Assembly: GCA_022777485.1 (NCBI GenBank) | Contig: JALFGC010000053.1 | Coordinates: 1 to 39,717 of the forward strand | Direction: 5' to 3' | DNA from: Bacteroidales bacterium | Lineage (GTDB): Bacteria; Bacteroidota; Bacteroidia; Bacteroidales; Paludibacteraceae | Length of the DNA stretch: 39,717 nt | In this document: one piece after another, positions 1 through 6,978 of the stretch | How positions within the stretch are numbered: the first letter of the stretch is position 1 | How the letters are laid out: the number at the start of each line of letters is the position of its first letter | The notes under the pieces: generated by a model | Databases searched by the model: none | What the model saw: only the letters and a program-made list of their open reading frames with translations | Told to the model about the DNA's origin: nothing | Made by a program: the position numbers and the translations under genes

Positions 1-321
1 CACACACTCTACCAAAAATCTACCATCGAAATCGGCGACTATGTCTCGGTGGGGCACAATGTAACCATCCACGGCGCCCATATCCGCGACTATGCCCTCA
101 TCGGCATGGGCGCCACCCTGCTGGACGATGTGGAGGTGGGCGAAGGCGCCATCGTAGCGGCTGGTGCGCTCGTGCTCAAAGGAACGAAGGTAGGCGCCTA
201 CGAGGTCTGGGGTGGAGTGCCGGCGAAGTTCATCAAGAAAGCCGACCCCGAGCAGACCAACGAAATCAACCGCAAAATCGCACATAACTACGCAATGTAC
301 GCTTCGTGGTACCAAGAGTAG
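1..321 (+). CDS. Gamma-carbonic-anhydrase-like hexapeptide-repeat protein (5' truncated)
   Basis: The reading frame is open from base 1, so the N-terminus lies outside the window. The visible 106 residues are left-handed beta-helix (hexapeptide) repeats followed by a short C-terminal helix. Three histidines fall where the zinc ligands of YrdA/Cam-type proteins lie: H1 (HTLYQ), H19 (VGHN) and H24 (IHG). The family includes gamma-type carbonic anhydrases and many members of unproven activity, so a zinc-dependent cytoplasmic enzyme is the likely role and bicarbonate chemistry is inference. The GTG at base 49 is an internal codon, not the start. A strong terminator follows 20 bp after the stop, so this is the last gene of its transcript. 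Confidence 0.85.
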   Translation, partial: HTLYQKSTIEIGDYVSVGHNVTIHGAHIRDYALIGMGATLLDDVEVGEGAIVAAGALVLKGTKVGAYEVWGGVPAKFIKKADPEQTNEINRKIAHNYAMYASWYQE

Positions 322-341
322 TCCAAGCGTGATACACTTTC

Positions 342-381
342 AGATGTGCCGGCGCGTCAACGCCGGCACATCTGTGTTTTT
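342..381 (+). terminator. Intrinsic terminator after the hexapeptide-repeat gene
   Basis: A perfect 13-bp stem (342-354 with 361-373, GC-rich core GCCGGCG) closes a 6-nt loop and is followed by GTGTTTTT. It separates the partial gene from the next promoter. Confidence 0.85.
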
Positions 382-423
382 CCGGCTTAAAAACATGTTG
401 TGCAACATAAAACACACTTTTTT

Positions 424-455
424 CTTGCAGAAACGAAAAAAATATAGTATCTTTG
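424..455 (+). promoter_or_regulatory. Bacteroidetes-type promoter for the EF-G2-like gene
   Basis: CTTG at 424-427 (-33 type) is followed by exactly 20 bp and TATCTTTG at 448-455 (-7 type). Transcription would start near 462, giving a leader of about 75 nt. The start codon is preceded by an A-rich stretch without a Shine-Dalgarno sequence, as is usual in this phylum. Confidence 0.75.
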
Positions 456-536
456 CGGCTGTTTTAGTCTTTGTGCCATGCAAAGTGCCAAAACTTCATT
501 ACATTTGGTTAACCTGAATACAAAAAAACACAAATT

Positions 537-2693
537 ATGGCAAAAGTGTATCAAGCAAACGAGATCAAGAATATCGCCATGTTGGGCGGTAGCGGATCCG
601 GAAAGACGACTCTCATGGAGTCGATGTTATTTGAGTCGGGTGTGATTAAGCGTCGCGGATCGATAGAGACGCAATCGACGGTCTGCGACTATTTCCCCGT
701 AGAAAAAGAGTACGGCTACTCGGTGTTCTCCACCGTCTGCAACGTGGAGTTCATGGGTAAGAAACTGAATATCATCGATTGCGCAGGTAGTGATGACTTC
801 TGCGGCGGTACCGTTGCCGCTTTGCAGATGGTGGGTTCCGCGCTGGTGGTGCTTTCCGCCAACGAGGGCGTTACCGTAGGTACGCAAAACAATTTCCGCC
901 TTGTGGAGAATGCACACAAACCATTGGCATTCGTTGTGAACAAGTGCGACCATGAGTATGCAGATTTCGAAAAGGTGCTCCACGAGTTGCGCGAGACGTT
1001 CGGCAACCGCTGCACCGTGATGCAATATCCTATCAATGCCGGCACGGGCTTCAATGCCGTTATCGACGTGCTGAAAGGCAAGATGCTCGTTTGGGGTCTC
1101 GACGGCGGTGCACCAGAGGAGAAAGATATTCCCGCTGCTGAGCAAGCCAAGGTGGAGGAGATGCGCCAAGCCCTCCAAGAGCAGGCGGCTGAGGCAGACG
1201 AGACCCTGCTCGACAAGTTCTTGGAAGAAGGGCTCAACGACGAGGAAATCATGCAGGGATTGAAGTCGGTATATGCACAAGGCTCGATGTACCCTGTCAT
1301 CTGCTGTAGCGCAGCCAAAGACATGGGTATCCGCCGCTTGATGGACTTCCTCAATGTGATGGCACCCGCGCCGCGCCAGTTCGAGTACAAGACCGTGGAC
1401 GGCAAGTCGGTGCGCCCTGTGGATGATGCCCCCACCAGCCTTTATGTCTTCAAGACTTCCGTTGAACCGCATGTAGGTGAGGTCAGTTACTTCCGCGTGA
1501 TGCAAGGTGTAGTTCGCCCGGGCGACGACCTGCAAAACATGGAGCGCGGCAGCAAGGAGCGTATCTCCCAACTCTTTATGGTGGACGGCAGCATGCGTAC
1601 CCCCGTGGAGGAAGTGCACGCCGGAGATATCGCCGCTACCGTCAAACTGAAAGACACACGCACCGGCAATACCCTCAACGCCAAAGACTGCGACTACCAA
1701 TACGCACCTATCGTCTATCCCCAGCCGCGCTATCGTCGCGCTATCCGTCCTGCTAACGAGGCAGACAACGAGAAACTCGCTGCACTGCTCACACGCATGC
1801 ACGAGGAAGACCCCACATGGATTGTAGAGCAGTCGAAAGAACTCCGTCAGACTATCGTCTGGGGACAAGGCGAGTTCCACCTCCGTACCCTCAAATGGCG
1901 TCTTGAGAACAACGATAAGATGTCTGTTGAGTTCGACGAGCCGAAGATTCCGTACCGCGAGACCATCACTAAGGCGGCTCGCGCTGACTATCGCCATAAG
2001 AAACAGTCCGGTGGCTCGGGTCAGTTCGGCGAGGTGCACCTTATCGTAGAGCCCTACGAAGAGGGCATGCCCGTCAAAGACTCCTACAAGTTCGGCAACC
2101 AAGAGTACAAGGTGTCCGTCAAAGACACGCAGGAAATCACGCTTGAGTGGGGCGGTAAGTTGGTGCTCATCAACTCCATCGTGGGTGGTGCCATCGACGC
2201 TCGCTTCATCCCCGCTATCCTGAAAGGTGTGATGGACCGCATGGAGCAGGGACCGCTCACGGGCTCCTACGCACGCGATGTGCGCGTCATTGTTTATGAT
2301 GGCAAAATGCACCCCGTTGACTCCAACGAAATCTCCTTCCGTCTCGCCGGTCGAAACGCCTTTGCCGAGGCATTCCGCAACGCCAACCCGAAGGTGCTGG
2401 AGCCTATCTACGATGTTGAGGTGCTCGTGCCCACGGAAATCATGGGTGATGTGATGAGCGATATCAACGGTCGCCGCGGCATGGTGCTCGGCATGGAGAG
2501 CGAGAAGCAGTTCACGCGCCTCAAAGCCCTCGTGCCCCTCAAGGAGTTGTCTAACTACTCCACCACGCTCTCGTCCCTCACCGGCGGACGCGCTACCTTC
2601 ACCATGGCGTTCAAGTCCTACGAACTCGTGCCCGCAGATGTGCAAGACCAACTCTTGAAGGCATACGCAGCGGCGCACGCTGACGAAGACTAA
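537..2693 (+). CDS. fusA2: EF-G paralog (EF-G2 type) with a degenerate GTPase switch
   Basis: This 718-residue protein aligns over its length with translation elongation factor G: G domain (about 1-280), domain II, domain III, domain IV (RADYRHKKQSGG region onward) and domain V. The P-loop GGSGSGKTT (17-25) and the G4 motif NKCD are present. The switch regions are altered: the RGITI switch I motif reads YGYSV, and the G3 motif DTPGH reads DCAGS, so the catalytic histidine is a serine. This matches the Bacteroides EF-G2 group, for which a translocase lacking GTPase activity and needed for gut colonisation has been reported. It probably supports translation under starvation in the cytoplasm. 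It has its own promoter and terminator. It is not the housekeeping fusA, which normally sits with rpsL/rpsG/tuf. Confidence 0.9.
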   Translation: MAKVYQANEIKNIAMLGGSGSGKTTLMESMLFESGVIKRRGSIETQSTVCDYFPVEKEYGYSVFSTVCNVEFMGKKLNIIDCAGSDDFCGGTVAALQMVGSALVVLSANEGVTVGTQNNFRLVENAHKPLAFVVNKCDHEYADFEKVLHELRETFGNRCTVMQYPINAGTGFNAVIDVLKGKMLVWGLDGGAPEEKDIPAAEQAKVEEMRQALQEQAAEADETLLDKFLEEGLNDEEIMQGLKSVYAQGSMYPVICCSAAKDMGIRRLMDFLNVMAPAPRQFEYKTVDGKSVRPVDDAPTSLYVFKTSVEPHVGEVSYFRVMQGVVRPGDDLQNMERGSKERISQLFMVDGSMRTPVEEVHAGDIAATVKLKDTRTGNTLNAKDCDYQYAPIVYPQPRYRRAIRPANEADNEKLAALLTRMHEEDPTWIVEQSKELRQTIVWGQGEFHLRTLKWRLENNDKMSVEFDEPKIPYRETITKAARADYRHKKQSGGSGQFGEVHLIVEPYEEGMPVKDSYKFGNQEYKVSVKDTQEITLEWGGKLVLINSIVGGAIDARFIPAILKGVMDRMEQGPLTGSYARDVRVIVYDGKMHPVDSNEISFRLAGRNAFAEAFRNANPKVLEPIYDVEVLVPTEIMGDVMSDINGRRGMVLGMESEKQFTRLKALVPLKELSNYSTTLSSLTGGRATFTMAFKSYELVPADVQDQLLKAYAAAHADED

Positions 2694-2742
2694 TACGCCG
2701 ACGAAAGGAAGTTTTTGCTATATTTTGCAAACTTTATCTTAC

Positions 2743-2787
2743 AAAAAGCAGAAAAATGTGCTAAAAAACATATTTTTCTGCTTTTTT
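2743..2787 (+). terminator. Intrinsic terminator of the EF-G2-like gene
   Basis: An 18-bp stem with one G-U pair (2743-2760 with 2769-2786) closes a loop of about 8 nt. Its 3' arm ends in a run of T. It lies about 50 bp after the stop codon and immediately before the next promoter. Confidence 0.8.
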
Positions 2788-2788
2788 A

Positions 2789-2820
2789 TTTGGAGGTTTC
2801 AAAAAAAAGCAGTACTTTTG
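2789..2820 (+). promoter_or_regulatory. Strong Bacteroidetes promoter with no coding gene downstream
   Basis: TTTG (2789-2792), 20 bp, TACTTTTG (2813-2820), then CA. This matches the consensus perfectly. The expected transcript begins around 2826 and meets a hairpin plus T-run at 2866-2897. No plausible coding sequence follows on this strand. Confidence 0.7.
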
Positions 2821-2825
2821 CACCG

Positions 2826-2897
2826 TGTTTTTCATGGTATTAGATTTAAGGTTAATTAAAAGATTGGGTTGTCGTGATGACAATCCTTCTTTTTTTT
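2826..2897 (+). ncRNA. Candidate small RNA or orphan leader of about 70 nt
   Basis: Between the perfect promoter at 2789-2820 and a run of eight T at 2890-2897 lies an A+T-rich segment. It ends in a hairpin whose 8-bp stem is GGGTTGTC (2866-2873) with GACAATCC (2879-2886) and loop GTGAT. The layout is that of a complete short transcription unit. It could be a free small RNA or an attenuator-like 5' leader that has lost its gene. The next 450 bp hold only weak plus-strand reading frames rich in Ser, Pro and Arg. No known RNA family could be tested here. Confidence 0.4.
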
Positions 2898-3345
2898 GGC
2901 ACTAAATGTGCCTTCAAACTCCCCAAAGCAACCTCCAACGGGACGATATGCCCTAACGCGGGGGTTTGCCCTTGCGAACGCGAACGCCCCTACTATTCTC
3001 CGAATAAATCCTCCTTTTCTCTGCGAGGGCATAGCCCGAGCAAGGTTTTTTATCCCCCTCCACTCACGAGATACATGGGTTTTGTACGGCAGGAGCCATC
3101 CCCCAAAAACGAGGGGCTAGTCTCCGACTCTTCTTCCTCTTCTTTGAAGACGACTACACGAATACACCCTCTCCCCAGCCCCAAAATATACGATTGTTAA
3201 GATTTCCCTTGTTGCCATTTGTCGTGTATTTTTCGCGGGTCTCCCGCGGGTCTCCCGCGGGTCGAAAGCAACCCAAACCCACCCCGAAAATGTACAATTA
3301 TTAAGATTTCCCCCTCCCACAATAACTTCTTCCTCACGAACAACA
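2898..3345. other. Gap without a supported gene
   Basis: The gap runs between the candidate RNA and the DUF389 terminator. Open frames here are short and of implausible composition. It contains two imperfect direct repeats around 3183-3207 and 3287-3311 (core TTAAGATTTCCC in both) and the 11-bp GC-rich array at 3234-3263. It may be a decayed gene region. Confidence 0.5.
3234..3263. repeat. GC-rich 11-bp tandem repeat (about 3 units)
   Basis: The unit CCCGCGGGTCT occurs nearly three times in tandem. Its reverse complement resembles the 11-mers of the array at 13634-13677 (GAGACCCGCGA), so the two loci share a repeat family. Confidence 0.7.
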
Positions 3346-3375
3346 AAAGCCGCCTAACATCTGTTAGACGGCTTT
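3346..3375 (-). terminator. Terminator of the DUF389 gene
   Basis: The stem pairs AAAGCCG (3346-3352) with CGGCTTT (3369-3375) and CTAACA (3354-3359) with TGTTAG (3362-3367), with one mismatch between the two blocks. It lies 24 bp beyond the stop codon of the minus-strand gene at 3399-4775. The minus-strand tail is T-rich (TTTTGTTGTT). Confidence 0.7.
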
Positions 3376-3398
3376 CTTATTGTTTGTGAATCAGTCAG

Positions 3399-4775
3399 TT
3401 ATCGCACTATCAAATCTACATGCTCGCTCTTCAACCGCACGCGCAGCCACTCCTCCATCTTCTCCCTATCTGCCTGCTGCAACCGTTTCTTCGGCTGCAG
3501 TTGCAGACTTACTATCGTTACCGGCTGCAGCACGCTGCTGCTGTCTGTGCTCACCAGCAGTTCCCCCTCCGCCAGCGTTACCTGCGCCACCTGCGGGTAC
3601 TGCGCTTTTATCTCCTCCGTCAGTTGCTGCGTCGGCAGCGTCGGGCGTTTCTGTACCTGCTGAATCGTTACCTCTGCCGCGGCCAACTGCGTGCGTAACT
3701 CCGTGATTTGCTGTTGATAAGCCGCTATCTGCTCCTCCTTCGAGGCGAATAAATCACGCACCAACTGGTCTTGCCTCAGGTCACTGTCGTCGCGCGTCAG
3801 CGCGTTCTCGTGAAGTACTATCGCCGTCGAGTCGAAACCCGCCTTCAACGCGCTGGCATAGAACAACTTACGGTCGGCATCTGTCAGCGCCTCACCGGCG
3901 AGGAAGAACTCTATCGTCCCCTGCGAGGGCTTCACCTCAGTCTGATAGACATAACTCGTTCCGATGGTCTTGTTCGAGGCAATGAACGCTTTGGCGTGGC
4001 TCGCAAACTGGTTCTCACGCACCACTGAGATGGCGCTCATCACGCTCGGCACTACCAACACGACCACCACCAAGGCAATAGACCATGCTCGGCGCTTCGC
4101 GTTTGTGGACTGCTCTTCCACCACGGGGTAGTGCAGGTACTTCACGGTTAGGAATGTCGCCAGTGCGATGAGTATGCCGTTGATGAGGAAGAGGTACAGC
4201 GCACCGAAAGCGTAGTGCCAGTTCCAGATGGCAATACCGTAGCCCACCGTGCAGAGCGGCGGCATGAGGGCGGTAGCGATAGCCACACCGGACATCACAG
4301 TACCCCGCTCCTTCCTACTCGTCTCCATAATCCCCGCGAAACCGCCAAACAAAGCGATGAACACATCGTAGATGGTCGGATTGGTGCGGGCAAGCAACTC
4401 CGTCGGGTTGTCCATATCCAGCGGAGAAACAAGGAAATACAGCGTGGAGGCGATAATACTGATGCCCACCATCACCGCCAAGTTCTTCAACGCGTCCTTC
4501 ACCAGCGTCATGTCGTTCGTACCCAAACCCATGCCAAATCCGATGATAGGACCCATCAGCGGTGAAATCAACATCGCACCGATTATCACGGGGATAGAGT
4601 TCACATTCAACCCCACCGACGCAATGATAATCGCGAAGAAGAGGATGAACACATTCGGACCCCGGAAGTGAATATTCTCCCGAATACTCGTCGCTGCAGC
4701 CTGCACATCCATCGCATCGCCCAGCGACACCAATTGCTTCAGATAACTCAGTATCTTGTTCTTGTTCCAATCCAT
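3399..4775 (-). CDS. DUF389 family multi-pass membrane protein
   Basis: This is a 458-residue inner-membrane protein. The N-terminal half carries the DUF389 signature: hydrophobic segments with GAMLISPLMGPIIGFG (about 67-82), a conserved ETSRKERGT segment and VAIATALMPPLCTVGYG. About six to seven membrane helices end near residue 260. The remaining roughly 200 residues form a soluble domain with a coiled-coil stretch (EEQIAAYQQQITELRTQL), probably outside the membrane. The function of the family is unknown; a transport role is often assumed. It has its own promoter and terminator and is transcribed divergently from the nitroreductase gene. Confidence 0.9.
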   Translation of the reverse strand: MDWNKNKILSYLKQLVSLGDAMDVQAAATSIRENIHFRGPNVFILFFAIIIASVGLNVNSIPVIIGAMLISPLMGPIIGFGMGLGTNDMTLVKDALKNLAVMVGISIIASTLYFLVSPLDMDNPTELLARTNPTIYDVFIALFGGFAGIMETSRKERGTVMSGVAIATALMPPLCTVGYGIAIWNWHYAFGALYLFLINGILIALATFLTVKYLHYPVVEEQSTNAKRRAWSIALVVVVLVVPSVMSAISVVRENQFASHAKAFIASNKTIGTSYVYQTEVKPSQGTIEFFLAGEALTDADRKLFYASALKAGFDSTAIVLHENALTRDDSDLRQDQLVRDLFASKEEQIAAYQQQITELRTQLAAAEVTIQQVQKRPTLPTQQLTEEIKAQYPQVAQVTLAEGELLVSTDSSSVLQPVTIVSLQLQPKKRLQQADREKMEEWLRVRLKSEHVDLIVR

Positions 4776-4822
4776 ATTGACTCGTGAATGTTTTGTTGCG
4801 GATAGTTTTCCGTCTTGCGCTG

Positions 4823-4854
4823 CAAAATTACTGCTTTTTTTTCAATTGCACAAA
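4823..4854 (-). promoter_or_regulatory. Promoter of the DUF389 gene
   Basis: Read on the minus strand: TTTG (4854-4851), 20 bp, TAATTTTG (4830-4823), then CAGCG. This is a full consensus match and places the transcript start about 40 bp before the ATG at 4775. Confidence 0.8.
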
Positions 4855-4943
4855 TTTTGTACCAAAAAAACAAACAGTCAGCGACTCCCAAACCATGCAG
4901 AGCGGTGGCGCAGTCCAAATTTTTCTCTCACAATGCTAAAAAA

Positions 4944-4975
4944 TTTGCATATATCAGAAAAAAGCAGTATCTTTG
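4944..4975 (+). promoter_or_regulatory. Promoter of the nitroreductase gene; fixes its start codon
   Basis: TTTG (4944-4947), 20 bp, TATCTTTG (4968-4975), then CAGG. Transcription should begin near 4982. The in-frame codon at 4973 is therefore inside the promoter, and the ATG at 5000 is the first usable start, leaving a leader of about 18 nt. Confidence 0.8.
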
Positions 4976-4999
4976 CAGGCTGAAAACAATGTATCTGCT

Positions 5000-5563
5000 A
5001 TGAACTCTTTTTTAGAATTGTGTCAAAATAGACGGTCGTACCGCAAATACACGGCGCAGCCGGTGGAGCGGGAGCAATTGGACTATATCGTGCAGTGTGC
5101 GCTGATGGCACCTGCGGGCAAGCGTCTGAACCCGTGGCACTTCACGGTGGTAACCGATGAGTCGGTAATTAGGCAGTTTGCAGGCTGTCGCACCTACGGT
5201 AGCGGTATGTTTCAGACGGCGACAGCCGCCATCGTGGTGTCGCTGGACACCTCGGTGTGCGACACATGGCAAGCAGACGGCGCTATTGCCGCCGCGCATA
5301 TCCTGCTTGCGGCAGCCGACCTCGGATTGGGCGCATGCTGGTGTCAAGTGTATCAGCGAGAAGGGGCGGAAGAATTGGTGAAGAAAGCGCTAAAAGAGTC
5401 CGGAGCCAAGAACCAAGAGCCAAGCCCCAAGCCCCAAGAACAAGGACTTGCGTTAGACGACAAGACCATCCTGTGTATCATCTCGCTCGGTTACAAAGAC
5501 GAAGAGCGCAAGCCCTACGACCTGAGCAAGTTGCAGTATGAAAAAGTAGATTTTGTAGGATAA
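5000..5563 (+). CDS. Nitroreductase family protein (FMN-dependent)
   Basis: The 187-residue protein has the nitroreductase fold signature: an N-terminal NRRSYRKY motif typical of FMN phosphate binding, MAPAGKRLNPWHFTVV, a central LLAAADLGLGACWCQ segment and the C-terminal IISLGYK. It should be a cytoplasmic flavoprotein using NAD(P)H; the substrate cannot be predicted. The start at 5000 is set by the promoter position. Residues around 135-153 (GAKNQEPSPKPQEQG) come from a heptamer tandem repeat lying between the helix that precedes it and the final strand. It is probably a tolerated surface loop insertion. The gene has its own promoter, and a repeat-filled gap separates it from pdxA. Confidence 0.85.
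   Translation: MNSFLELCQNRRSYRKYTAQPVEREQLDYIVQCALMAPAGKRLNPWHFTVVTDESVIRQFAGCRTYGSGMFQTATAAIVVSLDTSVCDTWQADGAIAAAHILLAAADLGLGACWCQVYQREGAEELVKKALKESGAKNQEPSPKPQEQGLALDDKTILCIISLGYKDEERKPYDLSKLQYEKVDFVG
5406..5440 (+). repeat. Heptamer tandem repeat inside the nitroreductase gene
   Basis: Five consecutive heptamers of the form CCAAGNN (CCAAGAA, CCAAGAG, CCAAGCC, CCAAGCC, CCAAGAA). Together with its flanks it keeps the reading frame and encodes a Pro/Gln/Lys-rich loop. Confidence 0.85.
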
Positions 5564-5746
5564 AAGACCGCTCACTTGGGATAAAGGATTAAGGACACAG
5601 GATTAAAGACTAAATAGTTTTGACTCTGAAACTCAACAGACGAAGATAATACGTCTTTTATCCTTCATCCTGTATCCTTAATCCTCAACAGACAAAGGTA
5701 ATAAGTCCTTCATCCTTAATCCTTCATCCTTAATCCAAAAGAAAAT
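5564..5746. repeat. Composite heptamer/palindromic intergenic repeat (copy 1)
   Basis: Heptamers of the form ATNAAGG on the left and CCTTNAT on the right flank a core containing GACTAAATAG and AACAGACGAAG. The right part is partly duplicated up to the pdxA start. Related copies lie at 6848-6978, 9574-9811, 10253-10352 and, in opposite orientation, 21999-22263. No promoter was recognised here. Confidence 0.75.
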
Positions 5747-6847
5747 ATGAAACCAATCATAGCAATTACCGCCGGCGACATTAACGGCGTGGGATATGAG
5801 GTAATCCTCAAGACCTTACGCGACCCGCATATCACGGAGATATGCCGCCCTATCGTGTACGGCAATGCCAAAGTAGCCAAACAGCATGCGCAGACCTTAG
5901 GCGAGGAGTACACCAACATACAGTTCAACATCATCCAAGATGCGGGGCAATCGCGCGATGGGCGACTGAACCTCATTACCTGCTATCCCGACACCACGCC
6001 CGTGCAGTTGGGAGTAAGCACGCCGGAGGCGGGGCAAGCCTCGTTTGCCGCCCTCGAGCGCGCTTGCGCAGACCTGAAAGCAGGCAAGGTGCACGCCCTC
6101 GTTACTGCCCCCATCAACAAAGAGAATATCCAATCGGATAGTTTTCATTTCTCGGGGCACACAGAGTATCTGACGGCGGCGTTTGCCGAAGAAGGGAAAC
6201 AGAGCCTGATGATGATGGTCAGCGAGACGATGCGCGTAGCGCTGGTATGCAACCATGTGGCTATCGCCGACATTCCCGCGCAGATAACCGAGGAGCATAT
6301 CTTGCAGAAACTGACCTTGCTCAACGATACTTTGCAGCGCGATTTCTCCGTGCGCAAGCCGCGTATCGCCGTGCTGGCGCTCAACCCCCACGCGGGCGAC
6401 AAAGGGCTGATAGGAGAGCAAGAGCAGACCATCATCCGCCCGACGATAGAGAAAGCATGCGAGCAGGGGATATGGGCATTCGGTCCCTATTCGGCAGACG
6501 GCTTCTTCGGCAGCGGACACTTCACCCATTTCGATGCCGTGTTGGCGATGTACCACGACCAAGGACTAATCCCCTTCAAGACCCTCGATATGAGCGGCGT
6601 GAACTTCACCGCGGGCTTGCCCATCGTGCGCACCTCGCCCGATCACGGCACTGCCTACGACCTCGCGGGCAAGAACCAAGCCAACCACCTGAGTTTTGCC
6701 CATGCGCTCTATGCTGCAATAGACATCCTGCATACGCGGAAACAGAATGCCGAACTAACCCAAGACCCTTTGCCCTTCACCCCGCGTGAGGACAGAGAAG
6801 ACCGCCGCCCCAGACGCGAGTTTATGGACTTCAAAACAACAGTATGA
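5747..6847 (+). CDS. pdxA: 4-hydroxythreonine-4-phosphate dehydrogenase
   Basis: PdxA oxidises 4-phosphohydroxy-L-threonine in the DXP-dependent pathway of pyridoxal phosphate synthesis; the cytoplasmic enzyme needs NAD(P) and a divalent metal. The 366-residue protein shows the opening AITAGDINGVGYEV and three metal-binding histidines in their family contexts: H138 (GHTEYL), H215 (NPHAG) and H270 (YHDQG). RTSPDHGTAYDLAG follows. The tail after about residue 345 (PREDREDRRPRREF) is charged and less conserved. alaS follows after a repeat-filled gap of 131 bp, so co-transcription is possible. Confidence 0.95.
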   Translation: MKPIIAITAGDINGVGYEVILKTLRDPHITEICRPIVYGNAKVAKQHAQTLGEEYTNIQFNIIQDAGQSRDGRLNLITCYPDTTPVQLGVSTPEAGQASFAALERACADLKAGKVHALVTAPINKENIQSDSFHFSGHTEYLTAAFAEEGKQSLMMMVSETMRVALVCNHVAIADIPAQITEEHILQKLTLLNDTLQRDFSVRKPRIAVLALNPHAGDKGLIGEQEQTIIRPTIEKACEQGIWAFGPYSADGFFGSGHFTHFDAVLAMYHDQGLIPFKTLDMSGVNFTAGLPIVRTSPDHGTAYDLAGKNQANHLSFAHALYAAIDILHTRKQNAELTQDPLPFTPREDREDRRPRREFMDFKTTV

Positions 6848-6978
6848 TATACGGACAGAAAGACTGCTAACGCTAAAAGATGAAAGACCGCTCACTGCGT
6901 TCGCTGAAAGACCGAGTTACTTTCGTCTATTCAAAACTAATTTGTCTTTCATCCTTTATCCTTAATCCTTCATCTTAT
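6848..6978. repeat. Composite intergenic repeat (copy 2) creating a false alaS start
   Basis: It contains GAAAGACCGCTCACTGCG, GCTGAAAGACC, TTTCGTCTATTC and heptamers CCTTTAT/CCTTAAT/CCTTCAT. An ATG at 6880 inside the repeat is in frame with alaS and would add 33 residues that do not belong to AlaRS. Confidence 0.75.

Noticed and set aside
627..2678. Long minus-strand frame opposite the EF-G2-like gene
   Set aside because: It is a codon-bias shadow with no recognisable domain, fully antisense to a conserved protein.
2874..3200. Plus-strand frame after the candidate small RNA
   Set aside because: It starts inside the terminator hairpin and has low-complexity Ser/Pro/Arg composition.
6880..6978. 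33-residue N-terminal extension of alaS
   Set aside because: It is encoded entirely by an intergenic repeat and has no counterpart in AlaRS; the ATG at 6979 starts the conserved domain.
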